Shown here piece after piece: positions 1-9,200 of a DNA stretch of 64,000 nucleotides (positions are counted from its first letter, which is position 1; each line of letters opens with the position of its first letter). The notes beneath the pieces are model-generated. The model worked only from the letters and a program-made list of their open reading frames with translations. It searched no databases and was not told where the DNA came from. The DNA comes from Lachnoclostridium sp. An196 (GTDB taxonomy: Bacteria > Bacillota > Clostridia > Lachnospirales > Lachnospiraceae), in NCBI RefSeq assembly GCF_002160135.1, contig NZ_NFJZ01000001.1, positions 310,001 through 374,000 of the forward strand. The letters are read 5' to 3'. The position numbers and the translations under genes were made by a program.

Positions 1-1
1 T

Positions 2-1954
2 GCAAATTCGTTTCGGGTATTAAATCAGGAGACATATGAAAGAAAGTCATATACTGTCGATCAGATGGAGACTACGGGCTTCGAAGTTACAGGAAATATT
101 TTGACTTATGTGGCAGATTATGGGGAGGAAGCATCTGTTACAATAAAAAATATTGACACGAATGTGGGCACGATTTACCTGGATCTGTATTTGCCCAATG
201 AGAGTTATTTAAGCTATACTGTATATTATACAGATGAAGCAAACCAATATCTGTCACGCAGTTTTTCCGGGGAATACGTACCAGGTGTAGAAAGGACAAA
301 ATGGAGAACCTGTCATTTTTCGGGCAAATCGGATGAGATAAAGATTGTTTTTAACATTGAAGATGATCTTTATCAGATGGCAGTGGATGAATGTTCCTTT
401 AATAAGCCGGTTGAATTCCACTTTTCAGCGGTCCGTTTTTTGATACTGCTTACAATCGTTCTGGGGATCTATTTGATGAGGTCTCATCCATATTGGTATG
501 GGGCATTAAGATACAGAGGACAGGTCTGTATTCTATGTGTTTGTACGGTTCTGTTTCTGGGTGTTTTGGGAAGTATTTATATGAATTCCGTAGATGAGGT
601 TCGGGTTGCGTCGGAAGAAGGAGATCTGTATAGCCAGCATCTGACAGATGCACTGCTGGATGGCCAGGTGAAACTGAAACTGCAGCCGTCCGAAAAACTG
701 CTTTCTATGGATAATCCATATGATGCGACAGAGCGGGATGCAAAAGGGCTGGTCAGAGATGAGGACTATATTTTGGATGCGGCTTATTATGACGGTAACT
801 ATTATGTTTATTTCGGAATTGTTCCCGCATTTTTGCTGTTTGTTCCCTTCACTCTGTGTACGGGGATGTATTTGTCTACCGGATTTGTTACGTTCGTATT
901 TTTTTGTATATATCTGATTTTTTTAAATGCTTTGCTGATAAAATTTATCCGTAAGATATTGCCGGAAACTTCTTTTGGAACCTATATTCTTGGGATATGG
1001 ATGCTGGACGCGGCGAGTGTTGCGCTTTGTTTTGTCTCAAGAGCCCGGTTCTATGAGATGGTGTATGCTGTAGGACTGGCGTTTTCTGCGATTGGTTTAT
1101 ACTTTCTTGCTTCTGCTTTCTGGAAAGAACAGAAAAATTGTATACAGATCTTTTTTGGAGCATTATTTCTTGCGCTGGCAGTGGGATGTCGGCCGACAAT
1201 GGTATTTTATTCTTTTTTGTTAGTTCCGTATCTGGTTTACAGATTAAAAAACGATACCGTGAAAGAAAATATAAAAATTTTCGCCGTTTTATTAATTCCG
1301 TATATTTGTGTGGCCGGGATTTTGATGTGGTATAATTACGCGCGTTTTGGAAACATATTTGATTTTGGCCAGAACTATCAGCTGACAGTAACAGATATGG
1401 CGAGAGATTCCTATAAATTGTCTACACTTCCATGGTGTCTTTGGTTCGGAATGTTTCAGCCTCTGTCGTTTTCTGCAGTGTTTCCGTTTGTCTCCAGCGG
1501 CAGCATGGTTAATGACTATGCCGGATATCTTTGGAATAACAGTGCGGTTACAATGTTTAGCAGTACTCCGCTTTTGTATATTATGTTTTGCCCGGTATTC
1601 TGGAAAGCGTGGAAACGGAAGACAGGAATGTTATCTACCGCTATCATGGGAACCGGGATAGGGACGGGCCTGCTTCTCTCCGTGTTTATATTTATATCAG
1701 CAGGAGTGCATATCCGTTATACTGCGGAGCCTGTACCGATTTTGGTATTCGGAGTTTTGTTGCTTTTTGCTAATTATATGAATGAACAAGATGGGGCAAT
1801 ACGGAAAAACATGATTACGCTGTTGTTTGCGTTGACAGTTTTTACTGTTCTGGTCGGTTTCCTGATGGGGATTGTGGGAGAACGGAATTGGATTTTTACC
1901 AGACATCCGGAATTTTATTTCAGTGTTGAACGTGCATTTTGCTTTTGGAAATAA
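2..1954 (+). CDS. Multi-pass membrane protein, putative GT-C-like glycosyltransferase (5' end outside window)
   Basis: The frame is open from base 2, so the real start lies before the window. An internal ATG at 65 has no ribosome binding site and is probably not the start. The visible part begins with about 125 hydrophilic, beta-prone residues, then a membrane segment, a hydrophilic loop of roughly 60 residues, and about ten further membrane segments. The motif YYVYFGIVPAFLLFVPF is typical of large membrane proteins related to dolichyl-phosphate-mannose mannosyltransferases in surface-polysaccharide loci. The role is therefore inferred to be sugar transfer on the outer face of the membrane. 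No catalytic residue could be assigned with certainty. A polymerase (Wzy-like) role is an alternative. Confidence 0.7.
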   Translation, partial: ANSFRVLNQETYERKSYTVDQMETTGFEVTGNILTYVADYGEEASVTIKNIDTNVGTIYLDLYLPNESYLSYTVYYTDEANQYLSRSFSGEYVPGVERTKWRTCHFSGKSDEIKIVFNIEDDLYQMAVDECSFNKPVEFHFSAVRFLILLTIVLGIYLMRSHPYWYGALRYRGQVCILCVCTVLFLGVLGSIYMNSVDEVRVASEEGDLYSQHLTDALLDGQVKLKLQPSEKLLSMDNPYDATERDAKGLVRDEDYILDAAYYDGNYYVYFGIVPAFLLFVPFTLCTGMYLSTGFVTFVFFCIYLIFLNALLIKFIRKILPETSFGTYILGIWMLDAASVALCFVSRARFYEMVYAVGLAFSAIGLYFLASAFWKEQKNCIQIFFGALFLALAVGCRPTMVFYSFLLVPYLVYRLKNDTVKENIKIFAVLLIPYICVAGILMWYNYARFGNIFDFGQNYQLTVTDMARDSYKLSTLPWCLWFGMFQPLSFSAVFPFVSSGSMVNDYAGYLWNNSAVTMFSSTPLLYIMFCPVFWKAWKRKTGMLSTAIMGTGIGTGLLLSVFIFISAGVHIRYTAEPVPILVFGVLLLFANYMNEQDGAIRKNMITLLFALTVFTVLVGFLMGIVGERNWIFTRHPEFYFSVERAFCFWK

Positions 1955-1962
1955 TATGAAAG

Positions 1963-1990
1963 CCCACCTGTTTAGTGCAGGCGGGTTTTT
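1963..1990. terminator. Bidirectional rho-independent terminator
   Basis: CCCACCTG (1963-1970) pairs with CAGGCGGG (1978-1985) around a 7-base loop, followed by TTTTT. On the minus strand the single mismatch becomes a G-U pair. The hairpin lies where the plus gene ending at 1954 and the minus gene ending at 1972 converge. Confidence 0.7.
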
Positions 1991-2760
1991 CTTACTTTGT
2001 CCGTCAGCTTTTGACCCAAAAGCCGCTTAACGCCTTCCTTTACATAGAATTTTAATTCTCTCAGCAGCCACCGGGGGGAAGGGCGGAAAACGCCCAGTTC
2101 TTTTTGCATACGGTGCTTTTCCCGATGGGAGAGCAGTTTATTCTGGTCTGAGTATCCGGAAATTTCGTAGATGCTGACCGGACAGGGGCGGTAATCAAAA
2201 GAGACTCCTCTTAAATACATGGACAGAAAAAAGTGATGATCGGCGCAGACCCGGTAGGAGATATCATAGGGGTGATCTGCCAGCAGCCGGCGTTCTACAA
2301 AGACAGACTGGTGACAGAAAGCCATTTCCCATTTCAGATTTTCCAGGGGAAGGGCGGGATAGAGTCTCCTGCGCCCCTGATAAATACATATGGTATCTCC
2401 GTAGATAATCTGTCCCCGAGGGGGTACAGAAAAGATCTTTTCCAGTGTGTCAGGGGAGGCCAGAAGATCGCCGGCATTCAGGAAAAGGAGCCACTTTCCC
2501 CGGGCCATACGTACTCCTTTGTTCATGGCGTCATAGATGCCCTTGTCAGGCTCTGATATGGAACGAAAAGTGATTTCCTTTTCCAGAAAGAGAGAGCGTG
2601 TATGATCCAGAAGCGGGCCGGTTTCGTCCTTGGACGCTCCGTCTATGACCAGGTATTCAAACTGCGTCCAGGTCTGTATGAGCAGGCTGTCTATAGTGGC
2701 CGGAAGAACATCGGACGAATTGTAGCAGACAGTAATCACGGATAAGACGGGGGCAGACAT
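1972..2760 (-). CDS. Glycosyltransferase family 2 (WcaA-like)
   Basis: This is a cytoplasmic GT-A-fold glycosyltransferase of about 262 residues, the usual size for short family 2 enzymes. It transfers a sugar from a nucleotide donor to a growing lipid-linked oligosaccharide. The N-terminus carries the family signature LSVITVCYNSSDVLP. It is followed by LVIDGASKDETG and the DKGIYDAMNKGVRMARGKW segment, then LNAGD in the place of the metal-binding DXD. The frame stays open up to 2907, but the start at 2760 is chosen because AAAGGAG lies just upstream and the GT2 fold begins there. It is transcribed against its neighbours and shares a hairpin with the gene ending at 1954. The sugar it uses cannot be told from sequence. 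Confidence 0.85.
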   Translation of the reverse strand: MSAPVLSVITVCYNSSDVLPATIDSLLIQTWTQFEYLVIDGASKDETGPLLDHTRSLFLEKEITFRSISEPDKGIYDAMNKGVRMARGKWLLFLNAGDLLASPDTLEKIFSVPPRGQIIYGDTICIYQGRRRLYPALPLENLKWEMAFCHQSVFVERRLLADHPYDISYRVCADHHFFLSMYLRGVSFDYRPCPVSIYEISGYSDQNKLLSHREKHRMQKELGVFRPSPRWLLRELKFYVKEGVKRLLGQKLTDKVRKTRLH

Positions 2761-2897
2761 AAAAGAGTCTCCTTTCGTATATGATGGTTTATTATAGGCG
2801 ATAAAGGTCCAAAGAGCAAGTCCTGCCGAGGACAGAATAATAGACAAATGACGCCGGGTAGGGTAAAATAAAGCTGAACAGACAGAAAGGTATGGAT

Positions 2898-4580
2898 ATG
2901 AAGGCATTTAAAAAGGATTTTTGTTTTGCTCTTGTGTGCGTGGGAGTTTATATACTTGTTTTATGGAACTTGATCCCGTTTGTCTATGGTATCATTGATG
3001 ACCGGTCCATGATGGAGATTGTGTCAGGGCAGTATCTGGGGAGGCCGGATCCGCACACAATTTTTATGGGATACTGGTATTCTCTTTTTTTGGCGGGACT
3101 GTATACGGTGCTTCCCAATGTGGACTGGTATGCGTTTTGCTACATCGTGATGCAGGCGATGTGTATGATCCTGATCCTGTTCCGGCTGGTGAGAGAACGG
3201 GAGAGGAAATGGGAGAAAGTATTGTGCGCGGTGCTGGCACTGTCGTCATTTGCGGCGTTCGGCGTACAGGCAACTGTCCAGCTTTCTTTCACTACAACAG
3301 CCGCGGTGTTGGGTGTGACGGTTGTTTTTCTGTATGCGACGGCGGAAAAATTAGAGTGGAAAGACGCGGCGCTTCTTTTTTTCCTGCTTTTTCTGACCAG
3401 TCAGGTACGTTTTGATATTTTTTGTATGACAGTGCCGGTATGCGCGGTGCTCTGGCTTTTTCGGGTGGCTGTACAGGGGCAGAGAGACAGGATACAGTTT
3501 TTGATGCCGGCGGCTGCGCTTGCAGTGCTTGCGCTTGCCATGCTGGGGAATTTTGCCGGATACGGGAGCGCCGAGTGGCGCGCGTATAAATCGTATGATA
3601 ACAGCCGTACGGCGATCTATGATTTTCCGGATTATACATTTCCCGAATATGAAGGGGCGGAGGAGTTTTACAGCAGCGTCGGAATAGAGACAAAAAGCCG
3701 GGCGAGAACCCTGATTAACTACAATTATACCGCGGATGACCAGATTACGCCCGAGTTCTTTCGCAATTATATTGAAGCGTATCAGAAAACATACCCTTCT
3801 GAACAGACAGTTGTACAGAGACTGGCACAGAGCGTGAAAGATTATCTCAAAGGAGTCCGGGACAATCGGTTTTATATGCAGCATCTTTTGGGGCTGGCCA
3901 TGTATGCCGGATTGGTGATCCTGGCATTGTGGAAAAAAGAGTGGGGCCTGCTGACAAAGACGCTTTGCACAGGGGGAATCCAGGGGATCATGTGGATCTA
4001 TTTACTTTATAAAGGGAGGATCCCGGACCGGGTGATCTACAGTATGAACCTGATGCTGCTGGTCACAGCGTTTCTTTTGTGGAGGGAAATTTTCCCCAGG
4101 ATTTCTCTGCCCGGCGCGGCCAGAAAGGCCGGAGTTGTGGCATGTATGTTTGTTCTCTGCTATCTGGCAGGAGCGCAGACCGCAAAGTTTCGCGGGAAAA
4201 ATCAGGAGCTGAGCCGGTGGAACCAGAATATTGAGTCGCTGAAAGAATACTGTATGGAACATCCCGACAACTTCTATTTCAACGATGTCACATCGCTGGC
4301 GTTTACGACCTATAATGTCCGCCTGTGGCGGGATCAGCCGTATGTGATGAACTATATGTCTCTGGGAGACTGGATGAGCTTTAGCCCTATTTGGAAGAAG
4401 AAGCTGGAACAGGAAGGCATCACGTCCGTAAAAGATGCGTTGTACGGACAGGATAATGTATATCTGATCTGCAATTTTGATAAAGGCCTGGAATATCTGA
4501 TTACTTTGTATACAAATGTAAATTGTCAAGAGATAGATGGAATTCCTGGATTTAATATTTATGAATTATCGGAAAGTTGA
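2898..4580 (+). CDS. Polytopic membrane protein with GT-C-like acidic motif
   Basis: This protein of about 560 residues has around eleven hydrophobic segments and a soluble C-terminal part of roughly 130 residues. Just after the first membrane segment comes IDDRSMMEIVSGQYLGRP. The Asp-Asp in this first outer loop resembles the acidic catalytic motif of GT-C glycosyltransferases. I do not recognise a named family. The start at 2898 fits the GAAAGG ribosome binding site at 2885-2890 (7 bases away); ATG 2892 is too close to it. The gene is divergent from the GT2 gene at 2760. A role in adding a sugar from a polyprenyl-phosphate donor is inferred from topology and context only. Confidence 0.6.
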   Translation: MKAFKKDFCFALVCVGVYILVLWNLIPFVYGIIDDRSMMEIVSGQYLGRPDPHTIFMGYWYSLFLAGLYTVLPNVDWYAFCYIVMQAMCMILILFRLVRERERKWEKVLCAVLALSSFAAFGVQATVQLSFTTTAAVLGVTVVFLYATAEKLEWKDAALLFFLLFLTSQVRFDIFCMTVPVCAVLWLFRVAVQGQRDRIQFLMPAAALAVLALAMLGNFAGYGSAEWRAYKSYDNSRTAIYDFPDYTFPEYEGAEEFYSSVGIETKSRARTLINYNYTADDQITPEFFRNYIEAYQKTYPSEQTVVQRLAQSVKDYLKGVRDNRFYMQHLLGLAMYAGLVILALWKKEWGLLTKTLCTGGIQGIMWIYLLYKGRIPDRVIYSMNLMLLVTAFLLWREIFPRISLPGAARKAGVVACMFVLCYLAGAQTAKFRGKNQELSRWNQNIESLKEYCMEHPDNFYFNDVTSLAFTTYNVRLWRDQPYVMNYMSLGDWMSFSPIWKKKLEQEGITSVKDALYGQDNVYLICNFDKGLEYLITLYTNVNCQEIDGIPGFNIYELSES

Positions 4581-4619
4581 CAATACAAATTTATTTTTTG
4601 TGGTGCGATGGAGACAAAT

Positions 4620-5696
4620 ATGTTGAAAAAAAATCAAGAAGAATTAAAAACCAATTGGTTAAATGCTGTACGTTTTTTCGCAGTTCTATATGTCCTTTGG
4701 ACGCATTATGAATATGAGATATTTGCTGAGGTTCATCCCTTGGGACAAAATATCGAAAAATTGTTTTTTATGCCTCCTTCACCAAGTTCGTGGTTATTAT
4801 ATGGATATACAGGAAAATATGCTGTCGCTGTCCTTTGTGTCATTAGCGGATTTGTCACAGCCTATTCGTTAAACCATAAAAATAAAACTTCTGTTGTATA
4901 CTATTTTGTTACAAGGTATTTACGGATTATGCTTCCAGTCGTAGGCATATGCTTATTTACTTTGGCGTTTTTATTTATTAGGGATGGAATGGTGTATTAT
5001 GATATTGCGTATATCGTAAAGGGAATGTTTCTACCAGGATCAAAAAATTTTTATGGATATTTTTGGTGCTTATCTTCATTTTTAATTGGAAATTATTTGA
5101 TTTTTGTTTTGCATCATCTCCTAAAAAAAGCGAGTGTAAAAGCAAGATTGTCTATCTTAGGTGTTTTTATAGTTTTGAACTATTGTGTCTGGTATAAGTT
5201 GTATATCTGGGACTTGGTATGGGCTATATCTGTTTTAACAGGGTATTGGATATATGAATTTGTCCAAAATTATAAATTATTTTTACCATATGGCATACGC
5301 ATTTTTTCGCTTTTGGTTGTTTGGTGGCTTCCAAGGGGGGATGAATCACTAAAAATATATATACGGGATACTGTAGCTGTTTGTATTATTATAACTTTAT
5401 TACTTAATTCTCGCGTTGTAAACAGGTTGAACAATATTAGTAATCAGAAAATACCAGCAGAAATCTTTGGATATAGTTATTCTTTGTATGTTGTACATGG
5501 ATTTTTTATGAATTATTTTGCAATTGATTTAACAATTGGATTGCAAAATGTGTTTAATCAATGGTGGATAACATATATAATTTCTTTTTTGATAAAAACA
5601 TTATTCGATTTTGGGTTCGCGGTTATGTTGAATTGCTTATTTGAGAAGTTAATTTATAAAAAATGTTGTAGGATTTTAAAACAAATGATAAAATAA
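4620..5696 (+). CDS. Acyltransferase family 3 membrane protein (OafA-like O-acyltransferase)
   Basis: The protein has about 358 residues and ten membrane segments, the size and layout of acyltransferase-3 proteins that O-acetylate surface polysaccharides using a cytoplasmic acyl donor. The N-terminus reads NAVRFFAVLYVLWTHYEYE, where R and the H of WTHYEYE match the conserved Arg/His of the family. YSYSLYVVHGFF near the C-terminus is also typical. ATG 4620 is preferred because GGAG (4610-4613) lies 6 bases upstream; ATG 4608 has no binding site. The gene is much richer in A+T than 2898-4580 before it or 5722-8344 after it, which suggests a separate origin. Confidence 0.85.
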   Translation: MLKKNQEELKTNWLNAVRFFAVLYVLWTHYEYEIFAEVHPLGQNIEKLFFMPPSPSSWLLYGYTGKYAVAVLCVISGFVTAYSLNHKNKTSVVYYFVTRYLRIMLPVVGICLFTLAFLFIRDGMVYYDIAYIVKGMFLPGSKNFYGYFWCLSSFLIGNYLIFVLHHLLKKASVKARLSILGVFIVLNYCVWYKLYIWDLVWAISVLTGYWIYEFVQNYKLFLPYGIRIFSLLVVWWLPRGDESLKIYIRDTVAVCIIITLLLNSRVVNRLNNISNQKIPAEIFGYSYSLYVVHGFFMNYFAIDLTIGLQNVFNQWWITYIISFLIKTLFDFGFAVMLNCLFEKLIYKKCCRILKQMIK

Positions 5697-5721
5697 TATG
5701 AATTATAATAAATGAGGTAGT

Positions 5722-7080
5722 ATGCCCATGGACAGCTTTAACCAGTATAAACGCCTGATCCGTACCGGAGTGATCAGTCTGGAAATCTTAATTGAAGCGA
5801 TTATTTTTGGATATATCTGGCTTGAGATATATAATATCAGGATGGTTACGCCTTTTGAAAACAAGGGCCACTGGATGATGATCGGATTTTATGTGCTGTA
5901 TCTGATCGCTTTTGTGTATCTGTACGGAGGAACCAAATATGCCTATTACCGGAAAGGACAGCTGATCCTGTCTCAGACGCTGGGCACTTTGATTGCCAAT
6001 GCGGTCATGTATGTGCAGATTATCATAGCATTCGGCGTTTTCCCGTTTCCGATTGTGTGGCCTATGCTGCTGGCGAGCGCGGTGGATTTTGTGGTGATCG
6101 TGATCCTGAATCAGATCTCGGACCGGATGTTCCACAGACTGTTTCCGCCCAAGAGGCTACTGGTGATCTGTGATTTGAAAAACAAGGAAAATCTGCTCCG
6201 GAAGATCGCGGGAAGAAAAGACTTATATGAAGTGTCCAAATGTATATCCGCGGAAGAGCCGCTGGAACGTCTGAAGGACGAGGTGAAGAATTGCGATGCG
6301 ATGATGCTCTATGGAATTGAAGAACAGAAGCGCAACGATCTGGTGAAATATTGTTTCGAAAAATCCATCCGCATCTACGTGGCGCCGGAGATCTCGGACA
6401 TCCTGCTCCGGGGAGCAGACCGCCTGCATTCCTTCGACACGCCGTTTCTGCTGCTTCGCAATTACGGTCTTTCTATTGAGCAGAAACTGATCAAACGCCT
6501 GATGGATATTGTGCTTTCGGCGCTTATGCTGGTGGCGGCGTCCCCGTTTATGCTGGTGACAGCTCTGGCGATCAAGCTTGAGGATCACGGACCGGTATTG
6601 TACAAGCAGGAACGGGTCACCCTGAACGGGAAAAAGTTCTGGATCTATAAATTCCGCAGCATGATCGTGGACGCGGAGAAGCAGGGCGCAAGATTCTCTT
6701 CCAAGAATGATGACCGGATCACGAAGGTGGGCAGAGTGATCCGCGCATTGAGGCTGGACGAGCTGCCCCAGCTCTTGAATATCCTGAAAGGGGATATGAG
6801 TATCGTGGGCCCGAGACCGGAACGTCAGACCTATATCGACGAGTTCTGTAAGGAAACGCCGGAATTTACTTACCGGCTGAAGGTGAAGGCAGGACTGACC
6901 GGCTATGCGCAGATATACGGCAAGTACAATACAACGCCGCTGGACAAGCTGAAGATGGATCTGATGTATATCGAGAGTTATTCGATCCTGCAGGATATCC
7001 GGCTGATCTTCCTGACGCTGAAGATCATGTTTACGAAAGAGAGTACGGAAGGCGTAGAGGAAGGGCAGAATCATGCGTAG
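5722..7080 (+). CDS. Undecaprenyl-phosphate sugar phosphotransferase (exopolysaccharide initiating transferase)
   Basis: This enzyme starts repeat-unit assembly by moving a sugar-1-phosphate from a UDP-sugar to undecaprenyl phosphate at the inner membrane face. At 452 residues it has the full-length WbaP/CpsE layout: four N-terminal membrane helices, a central CoA-binding-like domain (about 120-240) and the catalytic bacterial sugar transferase domain from about residue 254. The catalytic part starts with KRLMDIVLSALMLVAASPF, then YKQERVTLNGKKFWIYKFRS, LRLDELPQLLNILKGDMSIV and GPRPE. The gene overlaps the next by 8 bases. It is the natural first-step enzyme for the whole cluster. The primed sugar (Glc, Gal or an amino sugar) is not predictable here. 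Confidence 0.93.
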   Translation: MPMDSFNQYKRLIRTGVISLEILIEAIIFGYIWLEIYNIRMVTPFENKGHWMMIGFYVLYLIAFVYLYGGTKYAYYRKGQLILSQTLGTLIANAVMYVQIIIAFGVFPFPIVWPMLLASAVDFVVIVILNQISDRMFHRLFPPKRLLVICDLKNKENLLRKIAGRKDLYEVSKCISAEEPLERLKDEVKNCDAMMLYGIEEQKRNDLVKYCFEKSIRIYVAPEISDILLRGADRLHSFDTPFLLLRNYGLSIEQKLIKRLMDIVLSALMLVAASPFMLVTALAIKLEDHGPVLYKQERVTLNGKKFWIYKFRSMIVDAEKQGARFSSKNDDRITKVGRVIRALRLDELPQLLNILKGDMSIVGPRPERQTYIDEFCKETPEFTYRLKVKAGLTGYAQIYGKYNTTPLDKLKMDLMYIESYSILQDIRLIFLTLKIMFTKESTEGVEEGQNHA

Positions 7081-8344
7081 ATTTTGGATATTTAATCATT
7101 ATGCCACGACCCCTAAGACAGGGCCGCTTCTGAGGCATTATTATTTCGCGGAATATTTAAAAGAAAAGGATATAGAGACGACGGTCTTTGCGGCGAATGA
7201 GCTGCATCAGACCGGGACGTCGGTAGATACGATGGGAAAGCCCTATCTTCGCACCGAAGAGGAGGGGGTTCCCTTTGTGTTTGTTAAAACGAGCAAATAC
7301 CGGGGAAATGGAATTTCCCGGGTTTTTAACATGCTGTCGTTCTTTTTCGGGCTGCTGCGCATTTCAAAAAAATACGCGAGGCAGTACGGAAAGCCGGATC
7401 TGATCATGGGATCCAGCGCTCATCCGCTGACCAGCATCGCGGGGATCCTGGTCGCAAGGCGGTTCCATGTGCCGGTGATTGTAGAGGTGCGGGACCTGTG
7501 GCCGGAAGCGATCTTCTCATTCGGGAAAGTGAAGATGGACAGTCTGATCGGAAGGGCTTTAAGCGCCGGTGAAAAATGGATGTATGTACACGCGGACGCC
7601 ATCGTGTTTACAAAAGAAGGGGATGTGGACCATATCAAAGAGATGGGATGGGATACGGCCCATGGCGGGAAAATCGACCTGGAGAAATGTCATTATGTGA
7701 ATAATGGAGTGAAACTGGATGATTATTACCGCAGTATTCAGGAGGACGTCCTGCCGGATCCGGACCTGGAGGATGACAGCTTCAAGGTGGTCTATACAGG
7801 GACTCTGCGTCCGGTCAATAATGTGGATAATCTGCTGGATACGGCAAAACTGCTGCAGGATCATAAAGACATCCGTTTTCTGATCTTCGGCAGCGGAAAT
7901 CAGCTGGAGAGACTTAAGAAACGCGCGGAAGACGAGCATCTGGACAATGTGAAGCTGAAGGGATATGTGGAAAAGAAATATATTCCTTACATCCTGAGCC
8001 GTTCTTCCGTGAATATTCTGAATTATTCACAGTCCCATTACAACTGGTCCAGGGGAAACAGTTCCAACAAATTGTTTGAGTATATGGCAAGCGGGAAACC
8101 GATCATATCTACGGTGAAGATGGGGTACTGCATCCTTGACAGATACCAGTGCGGGCTTTCTCTGGAAGAGTGTACGCCGCGGGCTCTGGCGGATATGATC
8201 CTGAAGATTCATGACATGCCGGAAGATACGTATGCACAGATGGCGAAAAATGCCAGAGAGGGCGCAAAGGATTTCGATTTTTCTGTGTTGACGGAACGAT
8301 TGTATAAAGTAATAGAAAATCTGGTGGATAAGGAGGAGGTTTAA
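7073..8344 (+). CDS. Glycosyltransferase family 4 (WbuB-like)
   Basis: A GT-B-fold cytosolic glycosyltransferase of 423 residues. N-terminal features HYATTPKTGPLLRHYYFAEY and VEVRDLWPEA are typical of the WbuB/WcaI-like group that often acts directly after the initiating transferase. The donor-binding half holds VVYTGTLRPVNNVDNLL, IFGSGNQLERL and NSSNKLFEYMASGKPIISTV, where the E of FEYMASGKP is the conserved nucleotide-binding Glu. The ATG overlaps the end of the initiating transferase gene by 8 bases, pointing to translational coupling. It probably adds the second sugar, which is inference from position. Confidence 0.9.
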   Translation: MRRFWIFNHYATTPKTGPLLRHYYFAEYLKEKDIETTVFAANELHQTGTSVDTMGKPYLRTEEEGVPFVFVKTSKYRGNGISRVFNMLSFFFGLLRISKKYARQYGKPDLIMGSSAHPLTSIAGILVARRFHVPVIVEVRDLWPEAIFSFGKVKMDSLIGRALSAGEKWMYVHADAIVFTKEGDVDHIKEMGWDTAHGGKIDLEKCHYVNNGVKLDDYYRSIQEDVLPDPDLEDDSFKVVYTGTLRPVNNVDNLLDTAKLLQDHKDIRFLIFGSGNQLERLKKRAEDEHLDNVKLKGYVEKKYIPYILSRSSVNILNYSQSHYNWSRGNSSNKLFEYMASGKPIISTVKMGYCILDRYQCGLSLEECTPRALADMILKIHDMPEDTYAQMAKNAREGAKDFDFSVLTERLYKVIENLVDKEEV

Positions 8345-8345
8345 C

Positions 8346-9200
8346 ATTTTACAAGAAATAAAAAAGTTATGGAACAGAAAGATTGTTTACTGGAAACGTG
8401 ATAAGATTATACTGAATGATTTGAGTCGAACCACAGTACCCCATCAGGTGAATCTTCATTGGTATAGTTGTAACAGAGAAGATGGATTGGAGAACTTTGG
8501 AGATTATTTGTCGCTTCCTGTATATCGATATATGTTAAAACAGCTAGGCCTGGAAGAACATAGAAAATTAGATAAAACAAAACATTTATATGCGATTGGA
8601 TCCATTCTTTTTTGGGGAAGACAGGATGCGACGATCTGGGGAAGCGGCCTTTTAAATTATCCTCCGGAAGGTACATATCGTTCCAAGAAATTTCATTTGG
8701 ATATTAGAGCGGTGAGAGGACCAGTGACGAGAGATATACTGCTTAAAGAAGGGTTTGAATGTCCGGAAGTCTATGGAGATCCGGCAGTGCTGATGCCTCT
8801 GATTTATTCTCCCGATTTAGCAAAGAAGAATAAATATAATGTTATAAAGCATAAAGCCAATTTCCAAAAAGGAGACAGCGATCATCAGATTCCGATTTTA
8901 TGTAATGATTTTCGAACTGTCATTGATCAAATTGTTTCTTCGGAACTCATTATTTCTTCTTCTCTCCATGGTATTATCGTAGCAGAGTCTTATGGGGTTC
9001 CTGCTATAATGCTGGCAGATAATCGCACGGATTTTAACTATTTAAAATATGATGATTATTATTATTCGACAGGAAGGTATCAATATCCTGGTGCAAGATC
9101 TGTAGAGGAGGCATTAAAAATGACCCCAGCGCCCTTACCGGATCTTGCTGAGATGAGAAATGATTTGTTGGATGCGTTCCCGGTAGATTTATGGGAATGA
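8346..9200 (+). CDS. Polysaccharide pyruvyl transferase family protein (probable ATT start)
   Basis: The protein belongs to the pyruvyl transferase group that puts a pyruvate ketal on polysaccharide sugars from PEP. Visible markers are ENFGDYLSLPVYRYML near the N-terminus, AVRGPVTRDIL, YGDPAVLMP and SSSLHGIIVAESYGVPAIM near the C-terminus. The only standard start in frame is TTG 8421, which has no ribosome binding site. AGGAGGAGG at 8331-8339 instead points to ATT at 8346, and the 25 codons between encode a plausible basic helix (LQEIKKLWNRKIVYWKRD). The protein would then have 284 residues. The alternative is an ATG lost by mutation or sequencing error. Base composition is richer in A+T than its neighbours. 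Confidence 0.85.
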   Translation: MLQEIKKLWNRKIVYWKRDKIILNDLSRTTVPHQVNLHWYSCNREDGLENFGDYLSLPVYRYMLKQLGLEEHRKLDKTKHLYAIGSILFWGRQDATIWGSGLLNYPPEGTYRSKKFHLDIRAVRGPVTRDILLKEGFECPEVYGDPAVLMPLIYSPDLAKKNKYNVIKHKANFQKGDSDHQIPILCNDFRTVIDQIVSSELIISSSLHGIIVAESYGVPAIMLADNRTDFNYLKYDDYYYSTGRYQYPGARSVEEALKMTPAPLPDLAEMRNDLLDAFPVDLWE

